In this document: positions 7,919-16,160 of the stretch, one piece after another
How positions within the stretch are numbered: the stretch's first letter is position 1
Layout: each line of letters opens with the position of its first letter
NCBI GenBank assembly: GCA_938027385.1
Contig: CALJBF010000059.1
Coordinates: 1-17,352 of the forward strand
Direction of reading: 5' to 3'
DNA: 17,352 bases
DNA from: an uncultured Porphyromonadaceae bacterium
GTDB taxonomy: Bacteria; Bacteroidota; Bacteroidia; Bacteroidales; Muribaculaceae
Notes under the pieces: model-generated
What the model saw: the letters and a program-made list of their open reading frames with translations, nothing else
Databases searched by the model: none
Told to the model about the DNA's origin: nothing
Translations under genes and position numbers: made by a program

Positions 7919-8905
7919 ATGACGCCTTTCCAGTCTATCAGACAATCGCTGACACCGGAACTTCAGCAGCTCAACGAGCTGATGAGGGCCGCACTGGCAT
8001 CACCCAACGCGCTGATGAACAGCGTCATCGATACCTATATGCAGAAAAAGGGGAAACAGCTCAGACCCATACTGGTAATCCTGGCCGGCAAATTGCTGGG
8101 ACGTGTCGACGAGTCGACACTGCATGGCGCCGCCGCCGTGGAGCTTCTGCACAACGCGTCGCTGATTCATGACGATGTGGTCGACGATACGCGGCTGCGC
8201 CGCGGTTCCGAGACCATAAATAGCCTGTGGGATAACCATCTGGCAGTGCTGGTGGGCGATTTCTTCCTGTCGAACGCCCTGATGCAGAGCAGCATCACCG
8301 GCGACATCCGCGTCGTCGAGTCAATCTCGCGCCTGGGGCGTCTGCTCTCTATCGGCGAACTCGACGAAATCTACAACGCACGTTACAACAATCCCGGCGA
8401 GGAGGCATATTTCGAGGTCATCTACCGCAAGACGGCCTCGCTGTTCGTGTCGTGTGTCGAGATTGGCGCATACATGGCCGGTCTTGACGAGGCTGACCCG
8501 CGCCTGGGCGCCTTGCGCGAGTACGCGCGTCTGTTAGGCCTCTGTTTCCAGATCAGAGACGACATCTTCGATTATTTTGCTGACGATACCGTGGGGAAAC
8601 CCACCGGCAACGATCTGCGCGAGGGGAAAATCACCCTGCCGCTGATACATGTGCTGGCCGACCCCGCCGTGCCGGGCCGCGATGCCATGGCCGAACTCGT
8701 GAAGGCCGAGACCCTTACGGCCGACGAGATAGCGCGCCTGACCGCTTTTGCCGTCGACAACGGCGGCATAGAATATGCCCGCTCGGTAATGGACAGCCTC
8801 AAGGCCCAGGCCGCCACAGCCCTCTGCGATGCCTTCCCCGCCGATACCGAACCGCGCCGCGCTTTCCTGGGGCTGCTTGACCACGTCGTGGCCCGCTCTT
8901 TCTGA
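7919..8905 (+). CDS. Long-chain polyprenyl diphosphate synthase (IspB-like, trans-isoprenyl transferase)
   Basis: 328 residues, the usual length. The enzyme condenses isopentenyl diphosphate onto an allylic diphosphate to make the long all-trans chain used for the menaquinone tail, in the cytoplasm. Visible motifs are KGKQLRP (44-50), the first Asp-rich motif DDVVDDTRLRRG (85-96), GDFFLSNA (113-120), KTASLF (171-176), the second Asp-rich motif QIRDDIFDYF (211-220) and GKPTGNDLREGK (226-237). The small Ala at position 80, five residues before the first Asp-rich motif, fits a long-chain product rather than farnesyl or geranylgeranyl diphosphate (inference from the chain-length rule). Exact chain length is not deducible. 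It is the first gene after the promoter at 7826, followed 42 bases later by the HAD gene. A + strand frame at 7771-8172 overlaps the start and is a shadow. Confidence 0.93.
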   Translation: MTPFQSIRQSLTPELQQLNELMRAALASPNALMNSVIDTYMQKKGKQLRPILVILAGKLLGRVDESTLHGAAAVELLHNASLIHDDVVDDTRLRRGSETINSLWDNHLAVLVGDFFLSNALMQSSITGDIRVVESISRLGRLLSIGELDEIYNARYNNPGEEAYFEVIYRKTASLFVSCVEIGAYMAGLDEADPRLGALREYARLLGLCFQIRDDIFDYFADDTVGKPTGNDLREGKITLPLIHVLADPAVPGRDAMAELVKAETLTADEIARLTAFAVDNGGIEYARSVMDSLKAQAATALCDAFPADTEPRRAFLGLLDHVVARSF

Positions 8906-8947
8906 GCGCCCCCGCGCGCCACACACCCTCCCCACAAAACCGCAATT

Positions 8948-9571
8948 ATGAAAACCTGTGACCTGCTTTTTGACTTGGGCGGTGTGATCATGGATATCCG
9001 CCGCGAAAATGCCGTAGAGGCCCTTGCGGCCCTGGGCATGCGCGATGCCGGGTCGTTCCTCGGCGACTATGAACAGAAAGGCCCATTCCTGGCCCTTGAA
9101 CGCGGCGACATCGGCGCCCCCGAGTTCCGCCGCGAGATGCGCCGCTATTTCGACCGTGAGGTCACCGATGCCGAGCTTGACGCCGCTTTCATGCGGTTCC
9201 TCACAGGCATACCCGTTGAAAGGCTCAGGCGCCTCGAACAGCTGCGCCGCCACCACAGGGTCTTCATGCTCTCGAACACAAACCCCATAATGTGGCAGGG
9301 GCGCATCGCCGACGAGTTCCGCAAGGATGGCCATGACTGTGATTACTATTTCGACGGGTGTGTGGCCTCGTTTGACGTGAACGCCTACAAGCCCGACCCC
9401 GAGATTTTCCGCATCGCCTGCGAGCGCTACGGCCTCGACCCCGCCACGACGGTGTTTTTCGACGACTCGCAGGCCAACTGCGACGCCGCCGCGGCGCTGG
9501 GATTCAGCACACGCCATATCGCCGGCGACAACGATTTCATGACCGCAACCAGCGAATTTGTCGACGCGTGA
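8948..9571 (+). CDS. HAD-superfamily phosphatase (YihX-like, subfamily IA)
   Basis: 207 residues, cytoplasmic, no signal peptide. All four HAD motifs are present: motif I LLFDLGGVIMD with nucleophile Asp9, where Gly follows instead of the second Asp common in other HAD phosphatases, as in the YihX-like group; motif II MLSNTN (107-112); motif III Lys148 in NAYKPDPEIF; and motif IV VFFDDSQAN with Asp172-Asp173. An alpha-helical cap lies at about 18-90. E. coli YihX acts on glucose 1-phosphate, but HAD specificity is not predictable from sequence. The position directly before ribF, with overlapping stop and start, suggests translational coupling and perhaps action on a flavin-pathway phosphate. 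Bacteria need a phosphatase for the riboflavin-precursor phosphate and several HAD proteins do this, so that role is possible but unproven. Confidence 0.88.
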   Translation: MKTCDLLFDLGGVIMDIRRENAVEALAALGMRDAGSFLGDYEQKGPFLALERGDIGAPEFRREMRRYFDREVTDAELDAAFMRFLTGIPVERLRRLEQLRRHHRVFMLSNTNPIMWQGRIADEFRKDGHDCDYYFDGCVASFDVNAYKPDPEIFRIACERYGLDPATTVFFDDSQANCDAAAALGFSTRHIAGDNDFMTATSEFVDA

Positions 9572-10512
9572 CACACTCTTCCGCAACCGACAACGGGCAC
9601 TGTGTGGCAGTGGTGGGGATGTTTGACGGCGTGCATGCCGGTCACCGCCACCTACTCGGGCAGTTGGGCGCGCTTGCCGCCGAAACCGGGCTGCGTCCGC
9701 TTGTAATCACATTTTCCAACCATCCGCTTGAGGTCATAGCCCCCGAAAGGGCGCCCCGCCTGCTAACGTCGGCCGACGAGAAACGTCGGCTGATTGCCAC
9801 GGCATTGCCCGGGGCGAGGGTAGAGGTCATGCCCTTCGACGACGCGCTGCGCCTCACTTCGGCGGCCGGTTTCCTTGACATGTTGCGTGACCGCTATGGC
9901 GTGCGCGCCCTCCTGTTGGGGTTCAACAACCGTTTCGGACACGACGCTCCGCGCGACTTCGCGGCTTACGCGCGCCTGGGGCGCGAGGCCGGGGTACAGA
10001 TACACCTCGCCACCGAGTGTGCCGGTGCCAGTTCGTCGGCGGTGCGCGCCCTTCTTGCCGAGGGTGATGTGTCAGGTGCCGCGGAAATGCTCGGGCGCCC
10101 CTACACCCTCACAGGACATGTGGAGGCCGGGCGCCGCATCGGCCGCACGATAGGCTTCCCCACTGCAAATGTGCGCCCCGACGACGAGCGCCGCCTGGTG
10201 CCCGCACCGGGTGTCTACGCCTGCCGCGCCACCGTCGGCGCAGCTGACGGTTCCCGCGGCACCGCCGATGACCCGGCCGGCGCCGTTTTCCCAGCGATGG
10301 TGAACATCGGGCGCCGCCCCACAATAGGAGAAGGCCTCGACACTACTGTCGAGGCCCATCTCATCGGGCTTGACGCCGATCTCTATGGCCGTGAGGTCAC
10401 GCTTGAGTTCGTGGAGCGTCTGCGCGCCGAACGCCGTTTTGACTCGCTTGCCGCCCTGGCGGCACAGCTTGCCGCCGACCGCGCTGCCACCGTCGCCGCA
10501 CTCGCCGAGTGA
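9568..10512 (+). CDS. ribF: Bifunctional riboflavin kinase / FAD synthetase
   Basis: 314 residues, the usual length. It phosphorylates riboflavin to FMN and adenylylates FMN to FAD in the cytoplasm. The N-terminal nucleotidyltransferase domain shows VGMFDGVHAGH (16-26), ITFSNHPLEV and the GASSSAVRALLAEGDV block near 150-165. The C-terminal kinase domain begins at GRPYTLTGHVEAGRRIGRTIGFPTANV in two adjoining stretches and contains VNIGRRPTIG and LYGREVTLEFVERLRAE. The start is GTG at 9568, overlapping the HAD stop (GTGA), which implies translational coupling. No ATG in frame precedes the conserved FDGVH block in a sensible place, so GTG is favoured. A slightly expanded segment rich in Ala, Asp and Gly (near 229-243) lies in the kinase domain. 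The gene converges with the metalloprotease gene, with 19 bases between stop codons. Confidence 0.94.
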   Translation: MTHSSATDNGHCVAVVGMFDGVHAGHRHLLGQLGALAAETGLRPLVITFSNHPLEVIAPERAPRLLTSADEKRRLIATALPGARVEVMPFDDALRLTSAAGFLDMLRDRYGVRALLLGFNNRFGHDAPRDFAAYARLGREAGVQIHLATECAGASSSAVRALLAEGDVSGAAEMLGRPYTLTGHVEAGRRIGRTIGFPTANVRPDDERRLVPAPGVYACRATVGAADGSRGTADDPAGAVFPAMVNIGRRPTIGEGLDTTVEAHLIGLDADLYGREVTLEFVERLRAERRFDSLAALAAQLAADRAATVAALAE

Positions 10513-10531
10513 CGGCGCGGTACGTCTGCGG

Positions 10532-13180
10532 TCAGTATCTGATCTTGGCGGGTGTGCCGTTCAGGATGCGGATATAGATATTCCCCTTTTCAGGACGGCT
10601 CACGCGTATGCCCTGCAGGTCGAGATAGATTGCCGGGGCATTGTCGTAAGCCGTAATTCCGGTCAGGGCGTCGTTTATGATCTCGATATCGGCCGATATG
10701 GCGTGTGACTCGTTTGAGCCGGCGTAGAGTGAGCTTACGGAATACGTGTGCGTACCCGGCGCGGGGATTTCGGGGTCAGTGAACGTACCCGTGGCAGTGG
10801 TGCCTATGCGCGTGCCGTCGCGCTCAACGGTAAATCCGATGGGGAAGAACATGTCGAGTTCCGGATCGGTGCCTTCGGTGTCGAAACCGGGAGCGGGGAG
10901 CTCCATCACCGAAACAGGTTCGGCCAGTGTGGCGTAACAGAATATGTTGCCGGGCGAATATGTGTCGGGCTCCCAGTCGGAACCGTCGATGCGTATCAGG
11001 TTGCCGTACCCCTCGACTGCTGGGCCCTTATCTGAAAGCAGACGCACCACGCCGCCGGGGGCCGAGGTATATACGCCCACCCAGATGTCTGTCTGGCCGG
11101 TGATTTCGACGGGTTGTGTCAGCATGACATTGTTCCATACCGTTGATCCGAACTCCTTGAGCGTGCGTTCGGAGACGATGGTGGCGTTGTCGGTCGAACC
11201 GGGTTCCGCACTCCAAACGCGCAGGGTGCAGGTCGCGGTCTGGGGCGACTGGCAGGGATAGAATGCTATGCGGCGCAGACGGTAGCCTTTGTAAATGGCC
11301 AGGTCCTGTGCGCGAAAACGGTGCACATAATCCAGTTCGCGTGCCGGGTAGTCGGTCAGGATATAATTTTCGCTTGCGTCTGGAGCCATGCGGGTAAGCC
11401 GGGTGCTGACACTCCATCCGAGGGTGACGGTGCCGTCGCTCTGCTGGTTGACGGTGAGGTCAGAGGCCTTGTTGTCAGGCAGGGTAATACCCACAGACAC
11501 GTAGGGCGATATGAGCCCTGTATCGTATGTGGCGTCGACATCGTAAGTGGCTGAGAGCATCCCCTCGGTGTCGGCGTCTGTATATCCGGGCTCTGTCACT
11601 TCCGCCATGGGCTCTCCGTTGCGGTAAATGGTGTATGACACAGGGCCCGGGATGTCGTCGGGAGCCTGCCATGTGAGTGTGACGATTCCTTTCGAGACTG
11701 TGGCTGCGAGTGCCTTGGGCGAGCCGGGAGCCGTTTCGCGCGTGTAGCTGAAACTTATGGTGCCGTCGGTATTTTCCGTGATGTCAGACAGTCCGCGGTA
11801 TGAGCGGCGTCCGCTGATTGATTTTGTTGAGGGTATGGTGCGGTCGTTGAACCCGGTGACATTGTATTGTCCGGGGAACGGAGCCTCGTGACTGTTTATG
11901 TTGCCGTAGCTGGCCGGCCCGAAGTCTGACGGGTCGCGCTCACTGCCTGCACATACCGTGTATATGGCCTGGGGGTATGTGACGTTGAGGGTGTTGGCGG
12001 TGATGGTCTTGTCAATCAGATTCTCATTGACATGGTATATGAGCATGCCGTGGCCCGGGAGAGCCATGTCGAAATTGCCTTTCTGCTGGCGGTTCTCGAT
12101 GATGAAATATTCGTTGGGCACGGTGGTGTCGAAACGGTATGCCACGGGGGCGTCGTATGCCGCGGGCATGTCGGTTATCGAGGCCGAGGCGTCGAGGGTT
12201 TCGGGTGTGACCCATCCGAACTGTATTTTCTGCCACATGTTTATGCCGGCGGGGCGGTTGCCGTGTTCGCCGTTCCAGGCTCCCGAGCCGAGGATGTCCC
12301 ATACACCGGTGCCGGGATATGTGCCTCCGGTGCCGTCATAGTCGGTGTCATAGAAATCCGGCGCTCCAAGGTTGTGCCCGAACTCATGACACATCACACC
12401 TATAGTCGATATACTGCCCGTGGTGGCGAGGATCTCGGGTTGGATGGTGTAGCGGCGCACCTGCACGCCCCCGAACTCCATATTGTATATCATGGCCGAG
12501 TGCGACCAGATGTCGTCAATGTTCCCTGACGCCTCCTGCCCGGTACCCTGGTGGATGACCGCAAGTCCGTCAAGGATGCCGTCGCCATCGTTGTCAAACC
12601 GGGTGAGGTCTATTTCGCCTGCGATTGCGCCAAGCGCCTCGGCAATCATTGCAGGGACCTGTTCGGCGCCGTAATAGCTTTTCGGGTAAGGGAGCGTTAT
12701 CCATCGCGTGACGGTGGTCTCCACATCGAGCGCGCCGTATGAGTTCTCAAGGTAATAGTCGCGGAAACTGCCTATGTTGCCGTAGTTGGCCTGGTTCATG
12801 TAGTCGTCAAAATCCTCACGCGTGTATGTCGGCTCAGAATCGGCGAAGTTTACCAGCAGCATCAGCATGCGCCGGTGACCTGAGGCAGGGAAAGTACCGT
12901 CAATCTGGGTGAGCTTTTTTTCGGCCATGCTCCGGATTCCGGCGGCTTTGGCTATGAGGGCCTTTCTGTCGGTCTCTTTCCAGAATCCGTCGGCATCGCG
13001 TAGCAGTGTGCGTCCGTCGATTGTCTCGGCCCAGTGGAAATGCTCGTCGCCCCGTTGTGTCACGCTTATGACAGTGCCGTCGGGCTGTGTGACGCGTATG
13101 GGCGCCGGACACGCAGGCACGGCATGCAGGCTGCCGACAGCCGTGGCTGCAAGAAATGATAGTGCTAATATCCGTTTCAT
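10532..13180 (-). CDS. Secreted M6-family zinc metalloprotease with Fn3-like domains and sorting domain
   Basis: 882 residues. The N-terminus is a signal peptide (MKRILALSFLAATAVGSLHA). A short propeptide-like region precedes the M6 (immune inhibitor A type) catalytic domain, about 100-470. It contains a calcium-site-like DNDGDGILD (196-204), GTGQEASGN, and the zinc motif HEFGHNLGAPD, with His265, Glu266, His269 and the third-ligand candidate Asp275. The usual Met-turn reads WDILGSGAW (294-302), with Leu replacing the expected Met. Fibronectin III-like domains follow (about 475-560 and about 760-830) around a beta-sandwich segment with YRLRRIAFYPCQ. The end, YLDLQGIRVSRPEKGNIYIRILNG, is a type IX-like sorting domain. 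Expected role: cleavage of extracellular proteins at the cell surface or in the medium (family inference). It lies 74 bases downstream of the jelly-roll gene, separated by a strong hairpin. Confidence 0.92.
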   Translation of the reverse strand: MKRILALSFLAATAVGSLHAVPACPAPIRVTQPDGTVISVTQRGDEHFHWAETIDGRTLLRDADGFWKETDRKALIAKAAGIRSMAEKKLTQIDGTFPASGHRRMLMLLVNFADSEPTYTREDFDDYMNQANYGNIGSFRDYYLENSYGALDVETTVTRWITLPYPKSYYGAEQVPAMIAEALGAIAGEIDLTRFDNDGDGILDGLAVIHQGTGQEASGNIDDIWSHSAMIYNMEFGGVQVRRYTIQPEILATTGSISTIGVMCHEFGHNLGAPDFYDTDYDGTGGTYPGTGVWDILGSGAWNGEHGNRPAGINMWQKIQFGWVTPETLDASASITDMPAAYDAPVAYRFDTTVPNEYFIIENRQQKGNFDMALPGHGMLIYHVNENLIDKTITANTLNVTYPQAIYTVCAGSERDPSDFGPASYGNINSHEAPFPGQYNVTGFNDRTIPSTKSISGRRSYRGLSDITENTDGTISFSYTRETAPGSPKALAATVSKGIVTLTWQAPDDIPGPVSYTIYRNGEPMAEVTEPGYTDADTEGMLSATYDVDATYDTGLISPYVSVGITLPDNKASDLTVNQQSDGTVTLGWSVSTRLTRMAPDASENYILTDYPARELDYVHRFRAQDLAIYKGYRLRRIAFYPCQSPQTATCTLRVWSAEPGSTDNATIVSERTLKEFGSTVWNNVMLTQPVEITGQTDIWVGVYTSAPGGVVRLLSDKGPAVEGYGNLIRIDGSDWEPDTYSPGNIFCYATLAEPVSVMELPAPGFDTEGTDPELDMFFPIGFTVERDGTRIGTTATGTFTDPEIPAPGTHTYSVSSLYAGSNESHAISADIEIINDALTGITAYDNAPAIYLDLQGIRVSRPEKGNIYIRILNGTPAKIRY

Positions 13181-13189
13181 AAAAGAATG

Positions 13190-13243
13190 AACCGGGGTCC
13201 ATGATGGCGCGGCGTAAGGCGGCAGCCGTCATGAACCCCGGTT
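13190..13243 (-). terminator. Intercistronic hairpin between the jelly-roll gene and the M6 protease gene
   Basis: On the - strand AACCGGGGT pairs with ACCCCGGTT (plus-strand positions 13235-13243 and 13190-13198). The stem extends inward through a G.U pair, CATGA/TCATG and GGC/GCC with mismatches between. After it the - strand reads CATTCTTTT and then the ATG of the protease at 13180, only 9 bases away. The T run is weak. It could be a terminator, a partial attenuator, or a stem that affects access to the protease start. Confidence 0.6.
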
Positions 13244-13254
13244 TTGGTGTTATG

Positions 13255-13694
13255 TCATTTTACAATCTTGGCTGTGCCTTCGGGACAGCTGACAATGAAC
13301 ATGCCGTGGCCGAGAGCCGACGCGGGAATTGCTGTCGAGCCTTCGGTGGCCTTGGCCGAAACGAGCAGACGTCCCTGGATGTCTGAGATACATACCGTCG
13401 ACCCGGCTTTTGTGCCGCTGACGATGATGTCGTTTCCGGTGCAGGTGACGCAGAACGCGGTCTCGCCGTCAGGTGTGAGCGCTATGGCTGACTGGCCGGT
13501 GGTGGCCCACAGATACCAGGCGGCGCCGATACCGGCCATCTTGCTGTCGAGTTTGTCGACAGTACACCATTCGCCCACCGGAGCCTCCGACTCTTCGGGT
13601 ACATTGTAGGGGAGTGCATAAAGGGTTGTCCTGCCGTGGCCGTGGCGGATTGCGGTGGTGCTGATGTAGCTGCGGCCCAGGTTAGCGTCGAGGG
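13255..13694 (-). pseudogene. Displaced C-terminal end of the three-jelly-roll protein (frameshifted sorting domain)
   Basis: This frame has no convincing start. From plus position 13692 downward it reads LDANLGRSYISTT, then GHGRTTLYALPYNVPE, GEWCTVDKLDSKMAG and AAWYLWATTGQ, and ends with a type IX-like sorting domain closing GMFIVSCPEGTAKIVK. These fit as the continuation of the upstream protein, which leaves this frame at the CCCC run (plus GGGG, 13692-13695). Adding one C there joins the two frames as TDPLDANLG. As the sequence stands the segment would not be translated unless ribosomes slip by -1. A sequencing error or a real one-base deletion are both possible. Confidence 0.75.
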
Positions 13695-16160
13695 GTCGGT
13701 AAGCAGTTCGGCAGAGTATTCGAATGCCACGTAGATGGTGCCTTTGGCTTTTACGGGGGCGGTGAAGTCGATAGTCCGCCCGTCGGCGCCGATGCTGCCC
13801 AGGCCTGACGAACCCAGGGCCTCGCCGATTGTGGTTGTGTGACGCCCCAGTTCATTGTCGGGGTCTATCGAGCCGTCTTCTTTCGACCCGTAGATCACGA
13901 TGCTGAACGGCGTGGTGTTCTGGCTGTTGAACTCCTGCTCGACGATGGCGGCGTAGCGGCGGTCGCTGACGAAACAGCTGAGCTGGTTGAGCGATAGTTC
14001 GGTGTCTTTCGGCAGCTCGAAACGCTGTGCGACGGTGCGGTAGTAGTGGTTGAAACCGGTCACATAATCGTCGGCGGCGGTGCTGAATGCCGGCACGGCG
14101 CCGCGGTCGAGAACCATGTCATCCCCCTCCCTGAGGTTGTGGAAGGCGTAGCCGGTGTTCTCTTCGAGCAGTTTTACACTGTAACTGTGCGAGGTCGAGC
14201 GGGTGCCTTTGGCATTGGTGGCATCGAGGGTCACGTTGTATTCGCCGCTTGCGGGGAAGGTGAAACAGGGATGTTCGTCGGTCGATGTTTCAGGGACTGC
14301 TCCCTCGGCGTGCCATACATAGCTGTCGGCATAACGTGAGCGGTTCACGAACTGCACCGGCGTGGCGGCGTCAGTAACGAGCTGTGAATCCATGAGATCA
14401 TATACGCCGATCAGAGAGAAGGCCGGTTCGGTGCGGGGCACCAGTCCCTCGGCAGTGATTGTGAGCTGGTCTACTGCCACGATGCCTGAATTGGCGGGGC
14501 CGCTGAGCATGAAGGCAAAACAGTAGGGTCCGGCGACTTTGGGCGTGAATGTGACTGTGTACATGGTCCAGTCTGCCGTGCGCTCGTTGAGTTTGAGCAG
14601 CGTGGCGTGGAAATCGGCGTCCTGTTCGGTGCCGGCGGTAATGCTGAGTGTCGGCACCGTCAGTTCCTCGTCTTCGTTGTAGTCATTGCCCTGAATGAAG
14701 GTCTTGAAACTGATGGTGTAGGTCTTGTCGGCCTCCAGATTGAAGAAAGGAGTGTAGGCGTTTTCGTCGCGCTCGTATTCGCTGTGGTCGGCAATCATGT
14801 AGTATTTGCCGTCGGCAGCAGGCAGCGCGTTCATGTTGGCGGTGACCCATACCACCGAACCTGTTGCATACCAGCCTACAGGGAGATATGATACGCCGTC
14901 GTAGTGGCTTTCGTCAGAGAAATTTTCGATGTAGGGGAGTTCCTGACATTCGGTCAGGTGCTCCTCATCGGGCACCAGATCATCGACAGTCAGCCCCGGG
15001 TTTTCGGGTGTCTCGGCGGGTTTGTAGCCCGAGATGATGACATCGTCGATATATGCGCCGCCGCACATCGATGAGAAACTGGGGTTGAATGTGGCGATCG
15101 AGAAACAGTATTCGCCCGTCATTGTCGGGGTGAATGTGAATTCCTGGCGTGTCCAGCTGCTGTATTCCTGGTTGGCGACAGTGCCTACCTCGATTGTCTG
15201 CGCCTCGGATGTCTGTGCCGAGCCGGCCTTGATGTGCAGGCCGATATTACGCACCATGGGAGGGGTGCCGCCGGGGGCGAGGTAATGGAATTCGATGGTG
15301 CAGGGCTGCCCGGCCACCAGTTCCATCATCGGGGTGAACAGCATCTCGCGGAAAGTGGCGGTGGCTTTCCCCAGTACATAGTCGCCGCTGTGCGAAGTTA
15401 TGCCGAAATCAGAGGCCTTGGCGCGCTGGAGTACGCCACCTTCGAAACCCCATCCCGGGGCGATGATGGTGCCGTCGGCGTAATCGGCATTGTTGTCGAA
15501 GTTGAATTCGAGTTCAAAGGCTTCCTTGCCGGTAGAGGGGGTGTCGCCACCACCTTCATCGCCTCCCCCTTGGTCGCCGCCGCCTTCATCACCCCCGCCT
15601 TCGCCGGCAGAACCTGAAATCACGACATTGTCGATGCAGAATGAGCCGCAGTTCGATGTCATGTTGTAGTAGTTCCGGGTCTTGAGCGCGAAACAGTATT
15701 GGCCCGCGCTTTCGGGTGTGAACGAGAACGAGAAGTGTGTCCAGTCGGAATAGGCCGCTCCTGTGGGCACCGTGCCTGCGGCGATGGTCTGTGCGGACGC
15801 TTCCTGTGCGGTGCCCGCCGTGATGTCAAGGCCGACATGGTATACTATGGCCGCGGGGCCGCCGGGTGCCCAGTAGTCGAAGTCGATCGTGCAGGGTTCG
15901 CCTGCGGCGAGGTTCATCATCGGGGTGTAGATGACCTCCGACATGTTTGCGCTCGCTTTGCCGAGCACCATGTTTGTGCCGGTGGCGTCGGGCGCCCCGA
16001 AATAGTCGGCTGTTTCGTGAATCATGCCGGCATCCTCATAGTTCCACCCTGTGGCGAAATCTGATGCGGCATCAAAGTCAAAGCTTAGCGTGAACGGTTC
16101 GGCACCATGTAGCTGGGCCGCCATTGCAAGCGAAAGCAGCAGTGTAGAGGTTGACTTCAT
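13482..16160 (-). CDS. Large exported protein with three jelly-roll domains and a PKD domain, frameshifted near its C-terminus
   Basis: The start is placed at 16160 because a signal peptide begins there (MKSTSTLLLSLAMAAQLHGA); an upstream in-frame ATG at 16202 would add 14 residues that hide it. Jelly-roll (choice-of-anchor J-like) domains lie at about residues 20-180, 213-380 and 407-567. The first two are clear duplicates sharing LGKA, TPMM, PCTI, APGG, QTI, GTV and YCF. A four-unit GGGDE-type linker separates them. A PKD-like domain (about 577-665, SYVWHAEGAVPE to GEYNVTLDATNAKG) and a further beta domain follow. After codon DP at plus 13692 the frame changes: the last 69 residues (STLTWAAATS onward, rich in Pro and Ser) look out of frame, and the true end lies in the neighbouring frame to 13255. 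The repaired protein would have 968 residues. Likely role: secreted adhesive or glycan-binding surface protein (family inference), co-oriented with the M6 protease. Confidence 0.82.
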   Translation of the reverse strand: MKSTSTLLLSLAMAAQLHGAEPFTLSFDFDAASDFATGWNYEDAGMIHETADYFGAPDATGTNMVLGKASANMSEVIYTPMMNLAAGEPCTIDFDYWAPGGPAAIVYHVGLDITAGTAQEASAQTIAAGTVPTGAAYSDWTHFSFSFTPESAGQYCFALKTRNYYNMTSNCGSFCIDNVVISGSAGEGGGDEGGGDQGGGDEGGGDTPSTGKEAFELEFNFDNNADYADGTIIAPGWGFEGGVLQRAKASDFGITSHSGDYVLGKATATFREMLFTPMMELVAGQPCTIEFHYLAPGGTPPMVRNIGLHIKAGSAQTSEAQTIEVGTVANQEYSSWTRQEFTFTPTMTGEYCFSIATFNPSFSSMCGGAYIDDVIISGYKPAETPENPGLTVDDLVPDEEHLTECQELPYIENFSDESHYDGVSYLPVGWYATGSVVWVTANMNALPAADGKYYMIADHSEYERDENAYTPFFNLEADKTYTISFKTFIQGNDYNEDEELTVPTLSITAGTEQDADFHATLLKLNERTADWTMYTVTFTPKVAGPYCFAFMLSGPANSGIVAVDQLTITAEGLVPRTEPAFSLIGVYDLMDSQLVTDAATPVQFVNRSRYADSYVWHAEGAVPETSTDEHPCFTFPASGEYNVTLDATNAKGTRSTSHSYSVKLLEENTGYAFHNLREGDDMVLDRGAVPAFSTAADDYVTGFNHYYRTVAQRFELPKDTELSLNQLSCFVSDRRYAAIVEQEFNSQNTTPFSIVIYGSKEDGSIDPDNELGRHTTTIGEALGSSGLGSIGADGRTIDFTAPVKAKGTIYVAFEYSAELLTDPSTLTWAAATSAPPQSATATAGQPFMHSPTMYPKSRRLRWANGVLSTNSTARWPVSAPPGICGPPPASQP
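15543..15602 (-). repeat. 15-bp tandem repeat coding a Gly/Asp/Glu linker
   Basis: Four consecutive 15-base units encode (E/Q)GGGD, with the third unit starting with Gln. They sit exactly between the first two jelly-roll domains. The units differ at third codon positions, so the repeat is not a very recent slippage product. It probably acts as a flexible acidic linker. Confidence 0.85.

Noticed and set aside
7771..8172. 133-codon frame overlapping the start of the prenyl synthase gene
   Set aside because: It begins upstream of the promoter and overlaps the conserved prenyl synthase coding region in another frame. No domain is visible.
8906..9567. Search for an FMN riboswitch controlling ribF
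   Set aside because: ribF starts inside the end of the HAD gene, the only upstream gap is 42 bases, and no conserved riboswitch core is visible.
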